DNA of 64,000 nucleotides from Pasteurellaceae bacterium Macca (GTDB taxonomy: Bacteria; Pseudomonadota; Gammaproteobacteria; Enterobacterales; Pasteurellaceae): the NCBI GenBank assembly GCA_023101485.1, contig LVZB01000001.1, forward strand, positions 1,668,001-1,732,000. The letters run 5' to 3'. Of the stretch, positions 1 through 8,682 are shown one piece after another. How positions within the stretch are numbered: the stretch's first letter is position 1; every line of letters starts with the position of its first letter. Below the pieces are notes generated by a model, which saw only the letters and a program-made list of their open reading frames with translations, did no database searches and was not told the origin of the DNA. A program made the position numbers and the translations under genes.

Positions 1-1116
1 CCCATTCAGTTGATGTACTATGGTGTGTGTGTGGGGCGTGATTGGCTTGAATCGATGAAAGCAGGCGACCCTTATAAACGCCAACTTTGGGCAAAACTAT
101 TACAACGCAAAACCGAAACCGGTATCCCCTATCTTTTCTTTAAAGATAATGCCAATGCGGGTCGCCCTGATGTGTATAAAGACAAAAATATGACGGTACA
201 TGCTTCAAATTTATGTACTGAAATTATGTTGCCATCCAGTGCGGACGAAAGTTTCGTGTGCTGTCTATCATCCATGAATCTTCTTTATTTTGATGAGTGG
301 AAAGAGACCGATGCGCCGGAAGTCTTAACTTATTTCCTTGATGTGGTGATGTCAGAATTTATCGAGAAAAGTGCAGCAATGCCTTTTCTTGACCGGGCAA
401 ACCGCTTTGCCAAACGTCACCGTGCATTAGGTTTAGGTGTATTGGGCTGGCATAGCTATTTACAAGCGAATAATATTGCTTTTGACAGCTTTGAAGCGAT
501 GCAGAAGAACAATGAAGTCTTTCAAACTTTGCAACAAAAAACCCTAAAAGCGTCTAAAGAGTTAGCCGAGCGTTTTGGTGAGCCAGAAATCTTAAAAGGT
601 TACGGCCGTCGTAATACCACCTTAATGAGTATTGCGCCAACTAAATCCAGTAGCTTTATTTTAGGCAGTGTGTCGCCATCGGTTGAGCCCTTTAAATCCA
701 ATTACTATGTAAAAGATTTAGCTAAAATTAAAACCGTATATAAAAACCCATTCTTAGAGAAGCTGCTCCAAGAAAAAGGCTTAGATACGGAAGCAACTTG
801 GGAAAGTATTTTGCTTAATGACGGTTCTGTCCAGCACCTTGAACAGCTTAGCGAACAGGAAAAAGAAGTCTTTAAAACTTTCTCAGAAATCAGTCAGTTA
901 AGTGTTATTCAACAAGCCGCACAGCGTCAAAAATATATTGACCAAGGGCAGAGTATTAACATTATGGTGCATCCAGCAACCCCGGCAAAAGATCTTAATC
1001 AGCTCTATTTAACTGCCGAAGAGTTAGGGTTAAAATCGATTTACTACCAATACTCAATGAGTGCTGCACAGGTATTTAATCGCAACTTACTCAGTTGCAG
1101 TAGCTGTGAAGGCTAA
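1..1116 (+). CDS. nrdA: Ribonucleoside-diphosphate reductase alpha subunit, 3' part (5' end outside window)
   Basis: C-terminal about 370 residues of a class Ia ribonucleotide reductase large subunit, which reduces ribonucleoside diphosphates to deoxy forms with NrdB. The frame is open from base 1, so the true start lies upstream. Visible catalytic elements: the NLCTE motif near base 208 (Asn, thiyl-radical Cys and Glu of the active site), the partner redox Cys in VCCLSSMNL, the radical-relay Tyr pair in SIYYQY, and a C-terminal CSSCEG tail with the two cysteines that exchange disulfides with thioredoxin or glutaredoxin. The tail is shorter than that of E. coli NrdA. A strong hairpin terminator follows. 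Confidence 0.93.
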   Translation, partial: PIQLMYYGVCVGRDWLESMKAGDPYKRQLWAKLLQRKTETGIPYLFFKDNANAGRPDVYKDKNMTVHASNLCTEIMLPSSADESFVCCLSSMNLLYFDEWKETDAPEVLTYFLDVVMSEFIEKSAAMPFLDRANRFAKRHRALGLGVLGWHSYLQANNIAFDSFEAMQKNNEVFQTLQQKTLKASKELAERFGEPEILKGYGRRNTTLMSIAPTKSSSFILGSVSPSVEPFKSNYYVKDLAKIKTVYKNPFLEKLLQEKGLDTEATWESILLNDGSVQHLEQLSEQEKEVFKTFSEISQLSVIQQAAQRQKYIDQGQSINIMVHPATPAKDLNQLYLTAEELGLKSIYYQYSMSAAQVFNRNLLSCSSCEG

Positions 1117-1140
1117 TTTCTCCACATAGTCCTCTTAGAT

Positions 1141-1193
1141 CAAGCGGTCGAATTTTGCAAAAAGTTTGTAAAATTCGACCGCTTGTTTTTTTT
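1141..1193 (+). terminator. nrdA terminator built from an inverted pair of uptake signals
   Basis: Two copies of the Apl-type uptake signal in opposite orientation form a perfect 16-bp stem (1141-1156 with 1170-1185), extended by CAAA/TTTG inside, followed by eight T. It can end nrdA, and also ubiH transcripts from the other side. Such paired-uptake-signal terminators are typical of Pasteurellaceae. Confidence 0.9.
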
Positions 1194-1210
1194 GGGGAAG
1201 AAAAGTTTGA

Positions 1211-2407
1211 TTAAAACCCCAACGCCTGATTGGCGACCCAACGGCGTGCAAGGCGTGAGTGCGAAAGGGCGATAAGCCCAAGATTACGCAGAATTTGCAC
1301 TGGCAGTTGTTGGCAAGAAAAGAGGGAAATCAGACCGCTTGTTGAGGCGATCATCTTCTCTTGGTCGGCTAGGCGAGCTTGTTCAAAACGGCAAAGTAAG
1401 GGGTGGTTGCCGAGGTCTTCTCCTTTTTGGAAGGCTTGCCCGAGAAGTTGGCTAAGGGTAAAGAGATCACGCATGCCTAAATTAAACCCTTGTCCTGCCA
1501 CTGGGTGAAGCAGTTGGGCGGCATTGCCGACAATGGCAAGACGATGGGCGGTGTGGCGTTCGGCTTTTTGCGAGTGAAGTGGATAGACAAAGCGTTTACT
1601 CACTTGTTGGAATTTGCCTAATTTCCAGCCGAATTGTTGTTGCATTGCACGGAGAAAGTCATCGTCATTGGCTGCCATGAGAGTAGTGGGATCAGCAACA
1701 CACCACACGAGGGACATCATTTTTTCGCCGAGGGGAAGCAGCGCAAAAGGTCCTTGGGCGGTAAAGCGTTCAAAGGCTTGATGTTGATGCGGTTCGCTGA
1801 TTTTCACATTGGCAATAATGGCGGATTGCCCGTAATCTTTCAGGGTTAAGGTTTCGATGCCACAGCCTTGGGCGATTTGGGATTGAATACCGTCCGCGGC
1901 GATGATTAGCTGGGCAGAAAGGGCGTGACCGCTTGCAAGGGTAAGGTGAGCTTTTTCCGCTGTGCGGTGGAGCTGGCTGACGCTATCAGGGCAGAAAAGG
2001 CGAATATTGGGCTGTTGGGCGAGTAAGGCATTTAATTTTTCGCCTAGGCGAGCCAATTCCACCACGACACCAAGTTCCGGGAGTTTCATCTCCTGTGCTG
2101 AAAGGCAGGTTTTGCCGAAATGCCCTTTGTCGGAAACCCAAATTTGCTGAATGGGCGTGGCAAAGGAATAGACAAGTTCGGCTAAGTTGCCTCCTCCAAG
2201 GGGGTAAATTTGGGCGAGTTTTTGCAACGAGCCATAGGCGAGGGCGATAGAACGTGCATCAAAGCCCCCTTGGGTGCTGTAATCGGGGGTGAATTTCTCC
2301 ACCACTGCAATGTTCATTTTGTGTTCGCTAACTGAACTCAGTGCGAGGGCTAAGATTGAGCCGGTGACTGCGCCGCCGACAATTACGACATCAAAATGCT
2401 GTGTCAT
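1211..2407 (-). CDS. ubiH: 2-octaprenyl-6-methoxyphenol hydroxylase (FAD monooxygenase)
   Basis: FAD-dependent aromatic hydroxylase of ubiquinone biosynthesis, 398 residues, normal for the family. The N-terminal Rossmann dinucleotide motif is at residues 7-17 (VIVGGAVTGS), FDARSIAL near 50 is the UbiH/UbiF signature, and the second FAD motif GNAAQLLHP-AGQGFNLGMRD lies near 290-315. The GNAAQ variant (instead of GDAAH) is the form I recall for UbiH rather than VisC/UbiF. Acts at the inner membrane. It lies 24 bp downstream of yheS on the same strand and may be cotranscribed. Confidence 0.88.
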   Translation of the reverse strand: MTQHFDVVIVGGAVTGSILALALSSVSEHKMNIAVVEKFTPDYSTQGGFDARSIALAYGSLQKLAQIYPLGGGNLAELVYSFATPIQQIWVSDKGHFGKTCLSAQEMKLPELGVVVELARLGEKLNALLAQQPNIRLFCPDSVSQLHRTAEKAHLTLASGHALSAQLIIAADGIQSQIAQGCGIETLTLKDYGQSAIIANVKISEPHQHQAFERFTAQGPFALLPLGEKMMSLVWCVADPTTLMAANDDDFLRAMQQQFGWKLGKFQQVSKRFVYPLHSQKAERHTAHRLAIVGNAAQLLHPVAGQGFNLGMRDLFTLSQLLGQAFQKGEDLGNHPLLCRFEQARLADQEKMIASTSGLISLFSCQQLPVQILRNLGLIALSHSRLARRWVANQALGF

Positions 2408-2431
2408 CTCTTTTCTCCTGATTCTTGACTT

Positions 2432-4348
2432 CTACTTTTCTAGCGCTTCTAGTTCTTCTTGGATTCCAAGCCAAGTCATTTCGACCTCTTCAAGCTGTTT
2501 TTTACATTCCACTTGTTGGGCAAGGGTTGCCGTAAGACGGGCTTTCTGCTCCGCTTCATAGATTTCCGTCGTGGCTAATTCGGCTTCTAACTCGGCAAGT
2601 TGTTGGGATAATTTTTCCAGCGTTTTTTCTAATTTTGCCAACTCTTTTTTTAGAGGTGCCATTTGCTGACGGCGTTCTGCGTCAAGGCGTTTTTGCTCTT
2701 TGCGGTCCGTGGCGGAAAGGGAGGTATTTTCCGTGGTACAAGCGGTCGAATTTTGGGGCTTTTTTGCTAGCTCTTGGGCGTTAATCTCATTGAGCCATTT
2801 TTGGTAATCTTCTAAATCCCCTTTAAATTCAGCGACTTGCCCTGCATTAACAAGGTAAAACTCATCCACAGTGCTACGCAGTAAATGGCGGTCGTGGGAA
2901 ACAATGACCAACGATCCTTCATATTGAGTCAAGGCTTCGGTGAGGGCTTGACGCATATCGAGATCAAGGTGGTTAGTCGGTTCGTCTAAAAGCAGTAAAT
3001 TCGGGCGTTGCCACACAATCAGGGCTAACACAAGGCGTGCTTTTTCCCCCCCAGAGAAGGATTCCACCGCTTGTTTTACTTTATCGCCGTGAAAGGCAAA
3101 GCCCCCTAAATAGTTACGCAGTTCTTGTTCTATTTTTTCGGGTGCTAGACGGGCTAAGTGCCAGAGGGCAGACTCTTCAGGGCGAAGTGTGTCAAGCTGA
3201 TGTTGGGCGAAGTAGCCGAGTTGAACGCCCTTAGCGAGTTGCGTTTTCCCCGATTGGGGGGCAATTTCGCCGGCGAGTAATTTAATTAAGGTCGATTTAC
3301 CTGCCCCGTTACGCCCCAGTAAGCCAATCCGAGAGCCGGGGACAAGATTGAGTTTTACGGATTGTAAGATCGTTTTTTCCCCATAGCCGGCGCTGACTTT
3401 TTCCATAGAGAGAAGCGGATTGGGTAAAGCAAGTGGCTCACGAAATTCAAAGGAGAAAGGGTTATCTGCATAGGCAGGGGCGATGAGTTCCATTTTTTCG
3501 AGGGCTTTAACCCGACTTTGTGCCTGCTTCGCTTTACTGGCTTTGGCTTTAAAGCGGTCGATAAATTTCTGTAAATGCGCAATTTTTTGTTGCTGTTGCT
3601 GATAGGCCGCATTTTGTTGAGCGAGCTTGGTTGCCCGTTGGATTTCAAAAGAGGAGTAGTTCCCGGTGTAATCGTGGAGTTTTTTCTCCTCAATATGGAT
3701 CACGCGTTGAATAATCGGATCGAGGAAATCTCTATCGTGGGAAATGAGGATCAGCGTGCCAGAATACTGTGCCAGCCAACGTTCTAGCCAAATAACCGCA
3801 TCTAAATCAAGGTGGTTGGTCGGCTCATCCAGTAAGAGCAGATCTGAACGGCAAATCAACGCTTGGGCAAGGTTTAAACGCATTCGCCAGCCACCGGAAA
3901 ATGATTTCACCGGAAGGGTTAATTGGGCGGTGCTAAAACCTAAGCCGTGAAGCAAGGTGGCAGCACGGGATTGAATCGTCCAAGCATCAATGGTATCTAG
4001 CTGGCTGTGGAGCGTGGCAATGAGGTTGCCGTCGTTATCTTGATTCGCTTGTTCAAGCTGTGCCGTGAGGGCGGTGTATTCTCTGTCGCCTTGGATAACA
4101 TAATCTAGGGCTGAAATTTCTAAGGCAGGCGTTTCTTGATTCACCCAAGCCATTGCCCATTGTGGCGGATATTTGACTTCTCCTCCTTCGGGGCTGAGTT
4201 CATTTTTGAGGAGAGCAAGGAGGGAGGATTTGCCACAACCGTTTTTGCCCACAAGCCCAATTTTTTGTCCGGGGTAGAGGGTGGCGTTGGCATTTTCGAG
4301 CAAAATGGTCTGCCCACGTTTTAAGGTTAAATCGGTAAAAAAAATCAT
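2432..4348 (-). CDS. yheS: ABC-F family ATPase YheS
   Basis: Soluble ABC-F protein of 638 residues with two ATP-binding cassettes and no membrane segments; ABC-F proteins act on ribosomes. Walker A GKNGCGKSS near residue 37 and GRNGAGKST near 350; signatures SFSGGWRMRL and SFSGGEKARL; Walker B LLLLDEPTNHLDL in both halves. The inter-domain linker (about 235-290) is rich in Q/K, and a C-terminal coiled coil (about 540-635) is rich in K/E/L, as in E. coli YheS. An uptake signal lies inside the coding sequence near 2739. Divergent from the MarC-family gene. Confidence 0.92.
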   Translation of the reverse strand: MIFFTDLTLKRGQTILLENANATLYPGQKIGLVGKNGCGKSSLLALLKNELSPEGGEVKYPPQWAMAWVNQETPALEISALDYVIQGDREYTALTAQLEQANQDNDGNLIATLHSQLDTIDAWTIQSRAATLLHGLGFSTAQLTLPVKSFSGGWRMRLNLAQALICRSDLLLLDEPTNHLDLDAVIWLERWLAQYSGTLILISHDRDFLDPIIQRVIHIEEKKLHDYTGNYSSFEIQRATKLAQQNAAYQQQQQKIAHLQKFIDRFKAKASKAKQAQSRVKALEKMELIAPAYADNPFSFEFREPLALPNPLLSMEKVSAGYGEKTILQSVKLNLVPGSRIGLLGRNGAGKSTLIKLLAGEIAPQSGKTQLAKGVQLGYFAQHQLDTLRPEESALWHLARLAPEKIEQELRNYLGGFAFHGDKVKQAVESFSGGEKARLVLALIVWQRPNLLLLDEPTNHLDLDMRQALTEALTQYEGSLVIVSHDRHLLRSTVDEFYLVNAGQVAEFKGDLEDYQKWLNEINAQELAKKPQNSTACTTENTSLSATDRKEQKRLDAERRQQMAPLKKELAKLEKTLEKLSQQLAELEAELATTEIYEAEQKARLTATLAQQVECKKQLEEVEMTWLGIQEELEALEK

Positions 4349-4424
4349 AAGGTCTTGAATAAGTTATTGGTTTTAGTGAGATTTTATTGCAAAATAAGGC
4401 ATTTTACTATTTAGGGAAAATGAA

Positions 4425-5042
4425 ATGTTTGATTCTCTCGTTGTGCAGTTTGTGGTACTTTGGGCGGTCATTGATCCCATTGGTTCTATCCCCGTCTATT
4501 TAGCGAAAACGGTGGGGCTTTCGCCTGAGGATCGGCACAAAATTGCACGCAATGCTATTCTTATTTCCGCCGGAATTCTACTCTTTTTCTTACTGCTCGG
4601 ACAGTGGTTACTTGATGCGATGCAGATTCCGTTATCCGCTTTCCAAATTGCCGGTGGATTAGTGTTGCTGCTTTTTGCCCTTTCGATGATTTTTGGCGAA
4701 AGCAAACCCGATCAAGAAATTAAAATGAAAAGCAGTTTGAGCGAATTAGCGGTTTATCCTTTAGCCGTGCCGTCTATAGCCTCCCCGGGGGCGATGATGG
4801 CGGTAGTGCTCTTAACGGATAATCATCGTTATAGCTTTATGGATCAGATGATCACCACCGGCATTATGCTGACGGTGCTGTTAGTGACCTATTTATTGCT
4901 ATTAGTGGCTAATCGTATTCAGCATTGGATTGGTAATGCTGGGGCCGCGATTATTAGCCGTGTTATGGGGCTGATTCTAAGTGCGGTGGCGATCAATAAT
5001 ATTTTAGTGGGTTTGCGTGATTTTATTACCCATTCCGCTTAG
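4425..5042 (+). CDS. MarC-family integral membrane protein
   Basis: 205 residues with about six hydrophobic segments and the MarC-family features IDPIGSIPVY near residue 17 and VPLA/AVPSIASPGAMM in the middle. No transport function is established for the family, so none is claimed. Start chosen at the ATG after an A-rich leader with GGGAAAATGA. A perfect palindromic terminator follows six bases after the stop, so it is probably monocistronic. Confidence 0.85.
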   Translation: MFDSLVVQFVVLWAVIDPIGSIPVYLAKTVGLSPEDRHKIARNAILISAGILLFFLLLGQWLLDAMQIPLSAFQIAGGLVLLLFALSMIFGESKPDQEIKMKSSLSELAVYPLAVPSIASPGAMMAVVLLTDNHRYSFMDQMITTGIMLTVLLVTYLLLLVANRIQHWIGNAGAAIISRVMGLILSAVAINNILVGLRDFITHSA

Positions 5043-5047
5043 TGAGT

Positions 5048-5076
5048 AAATCCTCTGAATTCAGAGGATTTTTGTT
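5048..5076 (+). terminator. Palindromic terminator after the MarC-family gene
   Basis: Perfect self-complementary 24-bp stretch at 5048-5071 containing TCCTCTGAATTCAGAGGA, followed by TTTGTTTT. It separates the MarC-family gene from moeA, whose ribosome binding site starts about ten bases further. Confidence 0.85.
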
Positions 5077-5091
5077 TTAAAAGGAGATGTG

Positions 5092-6321
5092 ATGTCATTA
5101 TTAACCTTATCCCAAGCCCTTGAACAGATGTTAGCTCTGTTACCAAAGCCTCAATCTATTGAACGGGTTTTACTCTCCGAGGCAAAAGATCGTATTTTAG
5201 CAGAGGATATTTACTCCCCGATTAACGTGCCGAATTTTGATAATTCCGCAATGGATGGCTACGCCCTCCGTCTGGCAGATTTAGCGGATAATCAACCCCT
5301 TGCACTTGCTGGTAAAGCCTTTGCTGGTCAGCCTTTTGAGGGTGAGATTCCCAAAGGGCATTGTGTGCGAATTATGACGGGGGCAAAAATCCCCTCGAAT
5401 GCCGATGCAGTGGTGATGCAAGAGGAGTGTGAAGTCCTTGAAAACGGTGAGATTCGCTTTCTAAACGCGGTCAAAGCTGGGCAGAATATCCGCCGAATTG
5501 GGGGGGATGTCCAGCAAGGGGCATTAGTGCTAAGCAAAGGCAGTGCCTTAAATGTGAGTAGCTTACCGCTGTTGGCGTCCTTGGGTATTGCCGAGGTGGG
5601 GGTTTATCCTCGTGTCAAAGTGGCAATCTTATCCACCGGCGATGAATTAGTGTCGGTAGGCAATCCCTTAGGAGAAGGGCAGATTTATGACACGAATCGC
5701 TTTGCTGTGCGACTTCTCCTTGAAAAATTAGATTGCGAAGTGGTGGATTATGGCATTCTCCCCGATGATCCGATTCACTTTGAAAAGGTCTTTGCACAAG
5801 CACAAAATAGTGCGGATGTCTTAATTACCAGTGGCGGGGTGTCCGTTGGGGAAGCGGATTTTACAAAAACGGTGCTTGAAAAATTAGGCAAGATTGGCTT
5901 TTGGAAAATTGCGATGAAACCGGGCAAACCCTTTGCGTTTGGTAAATTAGAAAAAGCGTGGTTTTTTGGCTTGCCGGGGAATCCTGTCTCAGCATTGGTG
6001 ACTTTCTACCAACTTGTCCAGCCAGCGTTATTGACCTTAAAAGGGTTGAATGCTACTGCTGTGGCAAATTGTTCTCCAAATTTGACCGCTTGTACCCTCG
6101 AAAATCTCAAAAAAGCCGTTGGGCGACAAGATTTCCAACGGGGGTATTTTTATGCCGATGAACAGGGCAAATTAGTGGTTAAACCCATTGGCGTACAAGG
6201 CTCTCACATTTTTAGCAGTTTTAATGAAAGTAACTGTTTTATTGTACTCGAACAAGAGCGTGGCAATGTACAGGCAGGGGAGTCTGTGACGATTCAACCT
6301 TTTAATGGATTATTGAAATAG
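5092..6321 (+). CDS. moeA: Molybdopterin molybdenumtransferase MoeA
   Basis: Inserts molybdenum into adenylylated molybdopterin (last step of Moco synthesis). 409 residues, normal length. Motifs: NFDNSAMDGYAL near 45, GxxxRIMTGA near 95, ILSTGDELV near 180 and TSGGVSVGEADF near 245. Start set at ATG 5092 because AAGGAG (5081-5086) is correctly spaced for it; the in-frame GTG at 5089 is too close. Stop is one base before the moeB ATG, so moeA-moeB form an operon. An uptake signal is embedded near 6087. Confidence 0.95.
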   Translation: MSLLTLSQALEQMLALLPKPQSIERVLLSEAKDRILAEDIYSPINVPNFDNSAMDGYALRLADLADNQPLALAGKAFAGQPFEGEIPKGHCVRIMTGAKIPSNADAVVMQEECEVLENGEIRFLNAVKAGQNIRRIGGDVQQGALVLSKGSALNVSSLPLLASLGIAEVGVYPRVKVAILSTGDELVSVGNPLGEGQIYDTNRFAVRLLLEKLDCEVVDYGILPDDPIHFEKVFAQAQNSADVLITSGGVSVGEADFTKTVLEKLGKIGFWKIAMKPGKPFAFGKLEKAWFFGLPGNPVSALVTFYQLVQPALLTLKGLNATAVANCSPNLTACTLENLKKAVGRQDFQRGYFYADEQGKLVVKPIGVQGSHIFSSFNESNCFIVLEQERGNVQAGESVTIQPFNGLLK

Positions 6322-6322
6322 T

Positions 6323-7078
6323 ATGGAATTAACGGATCACGAAATTTTACGCTACAACCGCCAAATTACCTTAAAGAGTGTCGATTTTGACGGACAAGAG
6401 AAGCTCAAAGCGAGCCGAGTGTTAATTGTCGGGCTTGGGGGCTTGGGCTGTTCGGCAAGTCAATACCTTGCCAGTGGTGGCGTGGGGCATTTAACCTTGG
6501 TGGATTTTGATACCGTTTCCCTTTCCAACTTACAACGACAAATTCTGCATACGGATGCTAATATCGGCGAAGCGAAGGTCGCTTCAGCAAAGGCTCGCTT
6601 GGCTTGCCTTAATCCGTTCATTGATATTCAGACGATTTTTGCTGAATTGGATGAAACCGCGTGGCAAGCCTTGATTCCGCAGTATGATGTAGTGCTTGAT
6701 TGCACGGATAATGTTGCTATTCGTAATCAATTAAATCGCATCTGTTTTCAACATAAAATCCCGTTGGTGTCAGGCTCGGCAATCCGTTTTGAGGGGCAAG
6801 TGAGCGTGTTTCGTTACCAAGACAATGAACCTTGCTATACCTGCCTAAGCCAGCTTTTTGGCGAGAATGTATTAAGTTGTGTGGAAGCGGGTGTGATTGC
6901 CCCGATTGTCGGGGTGGTGGGGAGTTTCCAAGCCCTAGAAACCATTAAAGTGTTGTTGGGAATCGGGCAGACGTTATCGGGGAAATTACTTCTCATTGAT
7001 GGGCTAAATTTTGCCGTGCGAGAGATGAAACTACCTAAACAGCCACATTGTGAAGTTTGTGGGCAACCTTCAAGTTAA
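6323..7078 (+). CDS. moeB: Molybdopterin-synthase adenylyltransferase MoeB
   Basis: Adenylates the C-terminal glycine of MoaD using ATP (E1-like, ThiF family). 251 residues. ATP-binding loop VGLGGLGCSASQYLA near 36-50, the conserved R/N/Q cluster SNLQRQILH near 68, DCTDN near 128, and two zinc-binding CxxC pairs (CYTC near 172 and CEVC near 244). Follows moeA by one base; the pair works on consecutive Moco steps. Confidence 0.95.
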   Translation: MELTDHEILRYNRQITLKSVDFDGQEKLKASRVLIVGLGGLGCSASQYLASGGVGHLTLVDFDTVSLSNLQRQILHTDANIGEAKVASAKARLACLNPFIDIQTIFAELDETAWQALIPQYDVVLDCTDNVAIRNQLNRICFQHKIPLVSGSAIRFEGQVSVFRYQDNEPCYTCLSQLFGENVLSCVEAGVIAPIVGVVGSFQALETIKVLLGIGQTLSGKLLLIDGLNFAVREMKLPKQPHCEVCGQPSS

Positions 7079-7201
7079 ATTTTCGCCCTTTGTAAATTTT
7101 TCCGAAAAAATGACCGCTTGTTCGGTAAAAAATCGCCATTTCGTAAAGAAATGCGGTTTTTTACGGAAATGTTCAAGATGTGCAAAGTTGAGTTTAGCCG
7201 T

Positions 7202-7230
7202 TTGACGGGGAAATTTCTTTCACCTATTAT
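7202..7230 (+). promoter_or_regulatory. Sigma-70 promoter of tRNA-Asn
   Basis: TTGACG (7202-7207), 17-bp spacer, TATTAT (7225-7230), ending 14 bases before the mature tRNA. Near-consensus strength fits a stable RNA gene. Confidence 0.8.
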
Positions 7231-7244
7231 TCACATCGTTATGT

Positions 7245-7320
7245 TCCTCCTTAGTTCAGTCGGTAGAACGGCGGACTGTTAATCCGTATGTCGCTGGTTC
7301 AAGTCCAGCAGGAGGAGCCA
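7245..7320 (+). tRNA. tRNA-Asn (anticodon GTT)
   Basis: 76 bases with acceptor stem TCCTCC/GGAGGA, D-loop AGTTCAGTCGGTAGA, anticodon GTT at 7278-7280, T-loop GGTTCAAGTCC and an encoded CCA end. It closely matches E. coli tRNA-Asn. Single gene with its own promoter; no att-like duplication of its 3' end was seen here. Confidence 0.98.
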
Positions 7321-7419
7321 AACGATTTCCTCCTTTAATTATTTTTTCTTTTGATTTTGTTTTATTTGTCTCCTTTTGTAAAACTGTAATTCATACCTCC
7401 AGAATTAAATCAAAAGATT

Positions 7420-7442
7420 TGCCCCATTAGGGGCTTTTTTTT
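7420..7442 (+). terminator. Terminator downstream of tRNA-Asn
   Basis: GCCCC-ATTA-GGGGC hairpin followed by a run of eight T. About 100 bases after the tRNA; ends the tRNA transcript. Confidence 0.85.
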
Positions 7443-7471
7443 ATGCTGAAATTTACCTTTTTCCAATAAAA

Positions 7472-7508
7472 AAAACCTTAGCTACAAAGGTGAAGCTAAG
7501 GTTTTTTT
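7472..7508 (-). terminator. Terminator of the substrate-binding protein gene
   Basis: Arms AACCTTAGCT / AGCTAAGGTT with A- and T-runs on both sides, so it can work in both directions. It lies 20 bases after the stop of the minus-strand gene, showing that gene has no cotranscribed permease or ATPase downstream. Confidence 0.85.
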
Positions 7509-7528
7509 GCGTTTTAGTTTATCCGTGG

Positions 7529-8488
7529 TTAGAACAGTTCTTTGGCTTCTTTCACTAAGGCTTCTGGCAAGGTAATCCCTAATTCTTTGGCGGTTTGTTG
7601 GTTGATAGAAAGTTCTAATTTGCTGACATCGTGAGTGGCGATTTGCCCTGCTTTTTCACCGCGTAACACGCGCGCTGCTACTTTCCCTGTTTCGGCACCA
7701 ATATCGTATTGATTCACGGCATAGGCGGCTAATGCCCCCCGTTTAACGGTATCACGGTCGGCAGCGATAACTGGAATCTTCCCTTCGAGGGCAGCTCGGT
7801 GGAGGGCTTCATAGGCGGAAACCACGGCATTGTCTTCAGAAATGTAGATCACCTGCACTTTACCATTTAAGCTACGGGTTGCGGTGCCAATGTCGGCACT
7901 GCGTTGTACCGCAACGGGCACAACAGTAATGTTGGCTTTTTTCGCCACGGCTTGAAGCTCTTCTAGCACAATCGTGGAATTGACTTCCCCTGCACTATAC
8001 ACATAGCCTAAGGCTTTTAAGTTTGGCACTAATTGTTGAATCAGTTTGAGCTGTGGTTCAATGGCTTTGTGGTCGGAGATGCCCGTCACATTTGTGCCAC
8101 TTGGCTCCCAAGATTTCACTAATTTGGCGGCAACGGGGTCGGTCACGCCGGAAAAAACAATTGGAATGCTCCGAGTTGCAGCCACAACCGGTTGAGCGCT
8201 TGGTGTGGTAATAGGGATAATAATATCCGCTTTATCGCCCACAAATTTTCTCGCAATTTGGGCGGCAGTTGCAGTAGAACCTTGGGCGGATTGGAAGTCG
8301 ATTTTGATATTTTTTCCCTCGACAAAACCTTCCCTCGCTAATTCTTCCACTACACCTTGACGAATGGTGTCTAAAGCGGGGTGTTCAACAATGGCGGTAA
8401 TCGCAACATGGCGGAGCTTTTCTTCCCCGTGGGCTTGAAAAGCGAATAATGCAAGGGCGGAAAAAAGTAGGGTTTTGCTGAATTTCAT
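7529..8488 (-). CDS. ABC transporter substrate-binding protein, TrpX-like (ABC_sub_bind family)
   Basis: Periplasmic binding protein of 319 residues with signal peptide MKFSKTLLFSALALFAFQAHG and a fold typical of the family that includes streptococcal TrpX: AITAIVEHPALDTIRQG near 30, PIVFSGVTDPVAA near 105, and VNQYDIGAETG near 265. In other genomes this family is usually encoded with a permease and an ATPase, but here terminators and other genes lie on both sides, so the partners must be elsewhere. An 18-bp TrpR-operator-like palindrome upstream points to tryptophan or a related precursor as ligand; that is inference. Confidence 0.85.
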   Translation of the reverse strand: MKFSKTLLFSALALFAFQAHGEEKLRHVAITAIVEHPALDTIRQGVVEELAREGFVEGKNIKIDFQSAQGSTATAAQIARKFVGDKADIIIPITTPSAQPVVAATRSIPIVFSGVTDPVAAKLVKSWEPSGTNVTGISDHKAIEPQLKLIQQLVPNLKALGYVYSAGEVNSTIVLEELQAVAKKANITVVPVAVQRSADIGTATRSLNGKVQVIYISEDNAVVSAYEALHRAALEGKIPVIAADRDTVKRGALAAYAVNQYDIGAETGKVAARVLRGEKAGQIATHDVSKLELSINQQTAKELGITLPEALVKEAKELF

Positions 8489-8518
8489 AGGGCTTTCCTC
8501 TTAAATGAATGTATCGCT

Positions 8519-8536
8519 GTACTACTTAAGTAGTAC
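8519..8536 (-). promoter_or_regulatory. TrpR-type operator
   Basis: Perfect 18-bp palindrome GTACTACTTAAGTAGTAC, 31 bp upstream of the start of the TrpX-like gene. It matches the E. coli trp operator core GTACTAGTTAACTAGTAC at 16 of 18 positions, with the two changes symmetric. Repression in the presence of tryptophan is therefore predicted. Confidence 0.75.
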
Positions 8537-8682
8537 GCTTGTCGGATAAGATAATCCATAACTTAGGGGAATGCAAGGGTGAAATGAAGAAAAAAGAAAA
8601 GCAAGAAAAAATAAAGCCTGTGAAATGATCTGCCCCCCAAAAGTTGGACTAAACAACCAACTAACTAAGGGGCAGATTTTTT

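Noticed and set aside
1141..1193. Inverted uptake-signal pairs as a CRISPR or mobile repeat
   Set aside because: They are uptake signals forming a terminator; no spacer-repeat array is present anywhere in the window.
1230..1508. Plus-strand frames inside ubiH and yheS
   Set aside because: Arginine/serine-rich translations typical of antisense frames.
3355..3693. 112-codon minus-strand frame inside yheS
   Set aside because: Other reading frame of a strong ABC-F gene.
7079..7201. Possible terminator after moeB near 7128-7170
   Set aside because: Only a 6-bp CATTTC/GAAATG stem with mismatches beyond it; too weak to list.
7245..7320. tRNA-Asn as a prophage attachment site
   Set aside because: No second copy of its 3' end in the window; the prophage uses adhE.
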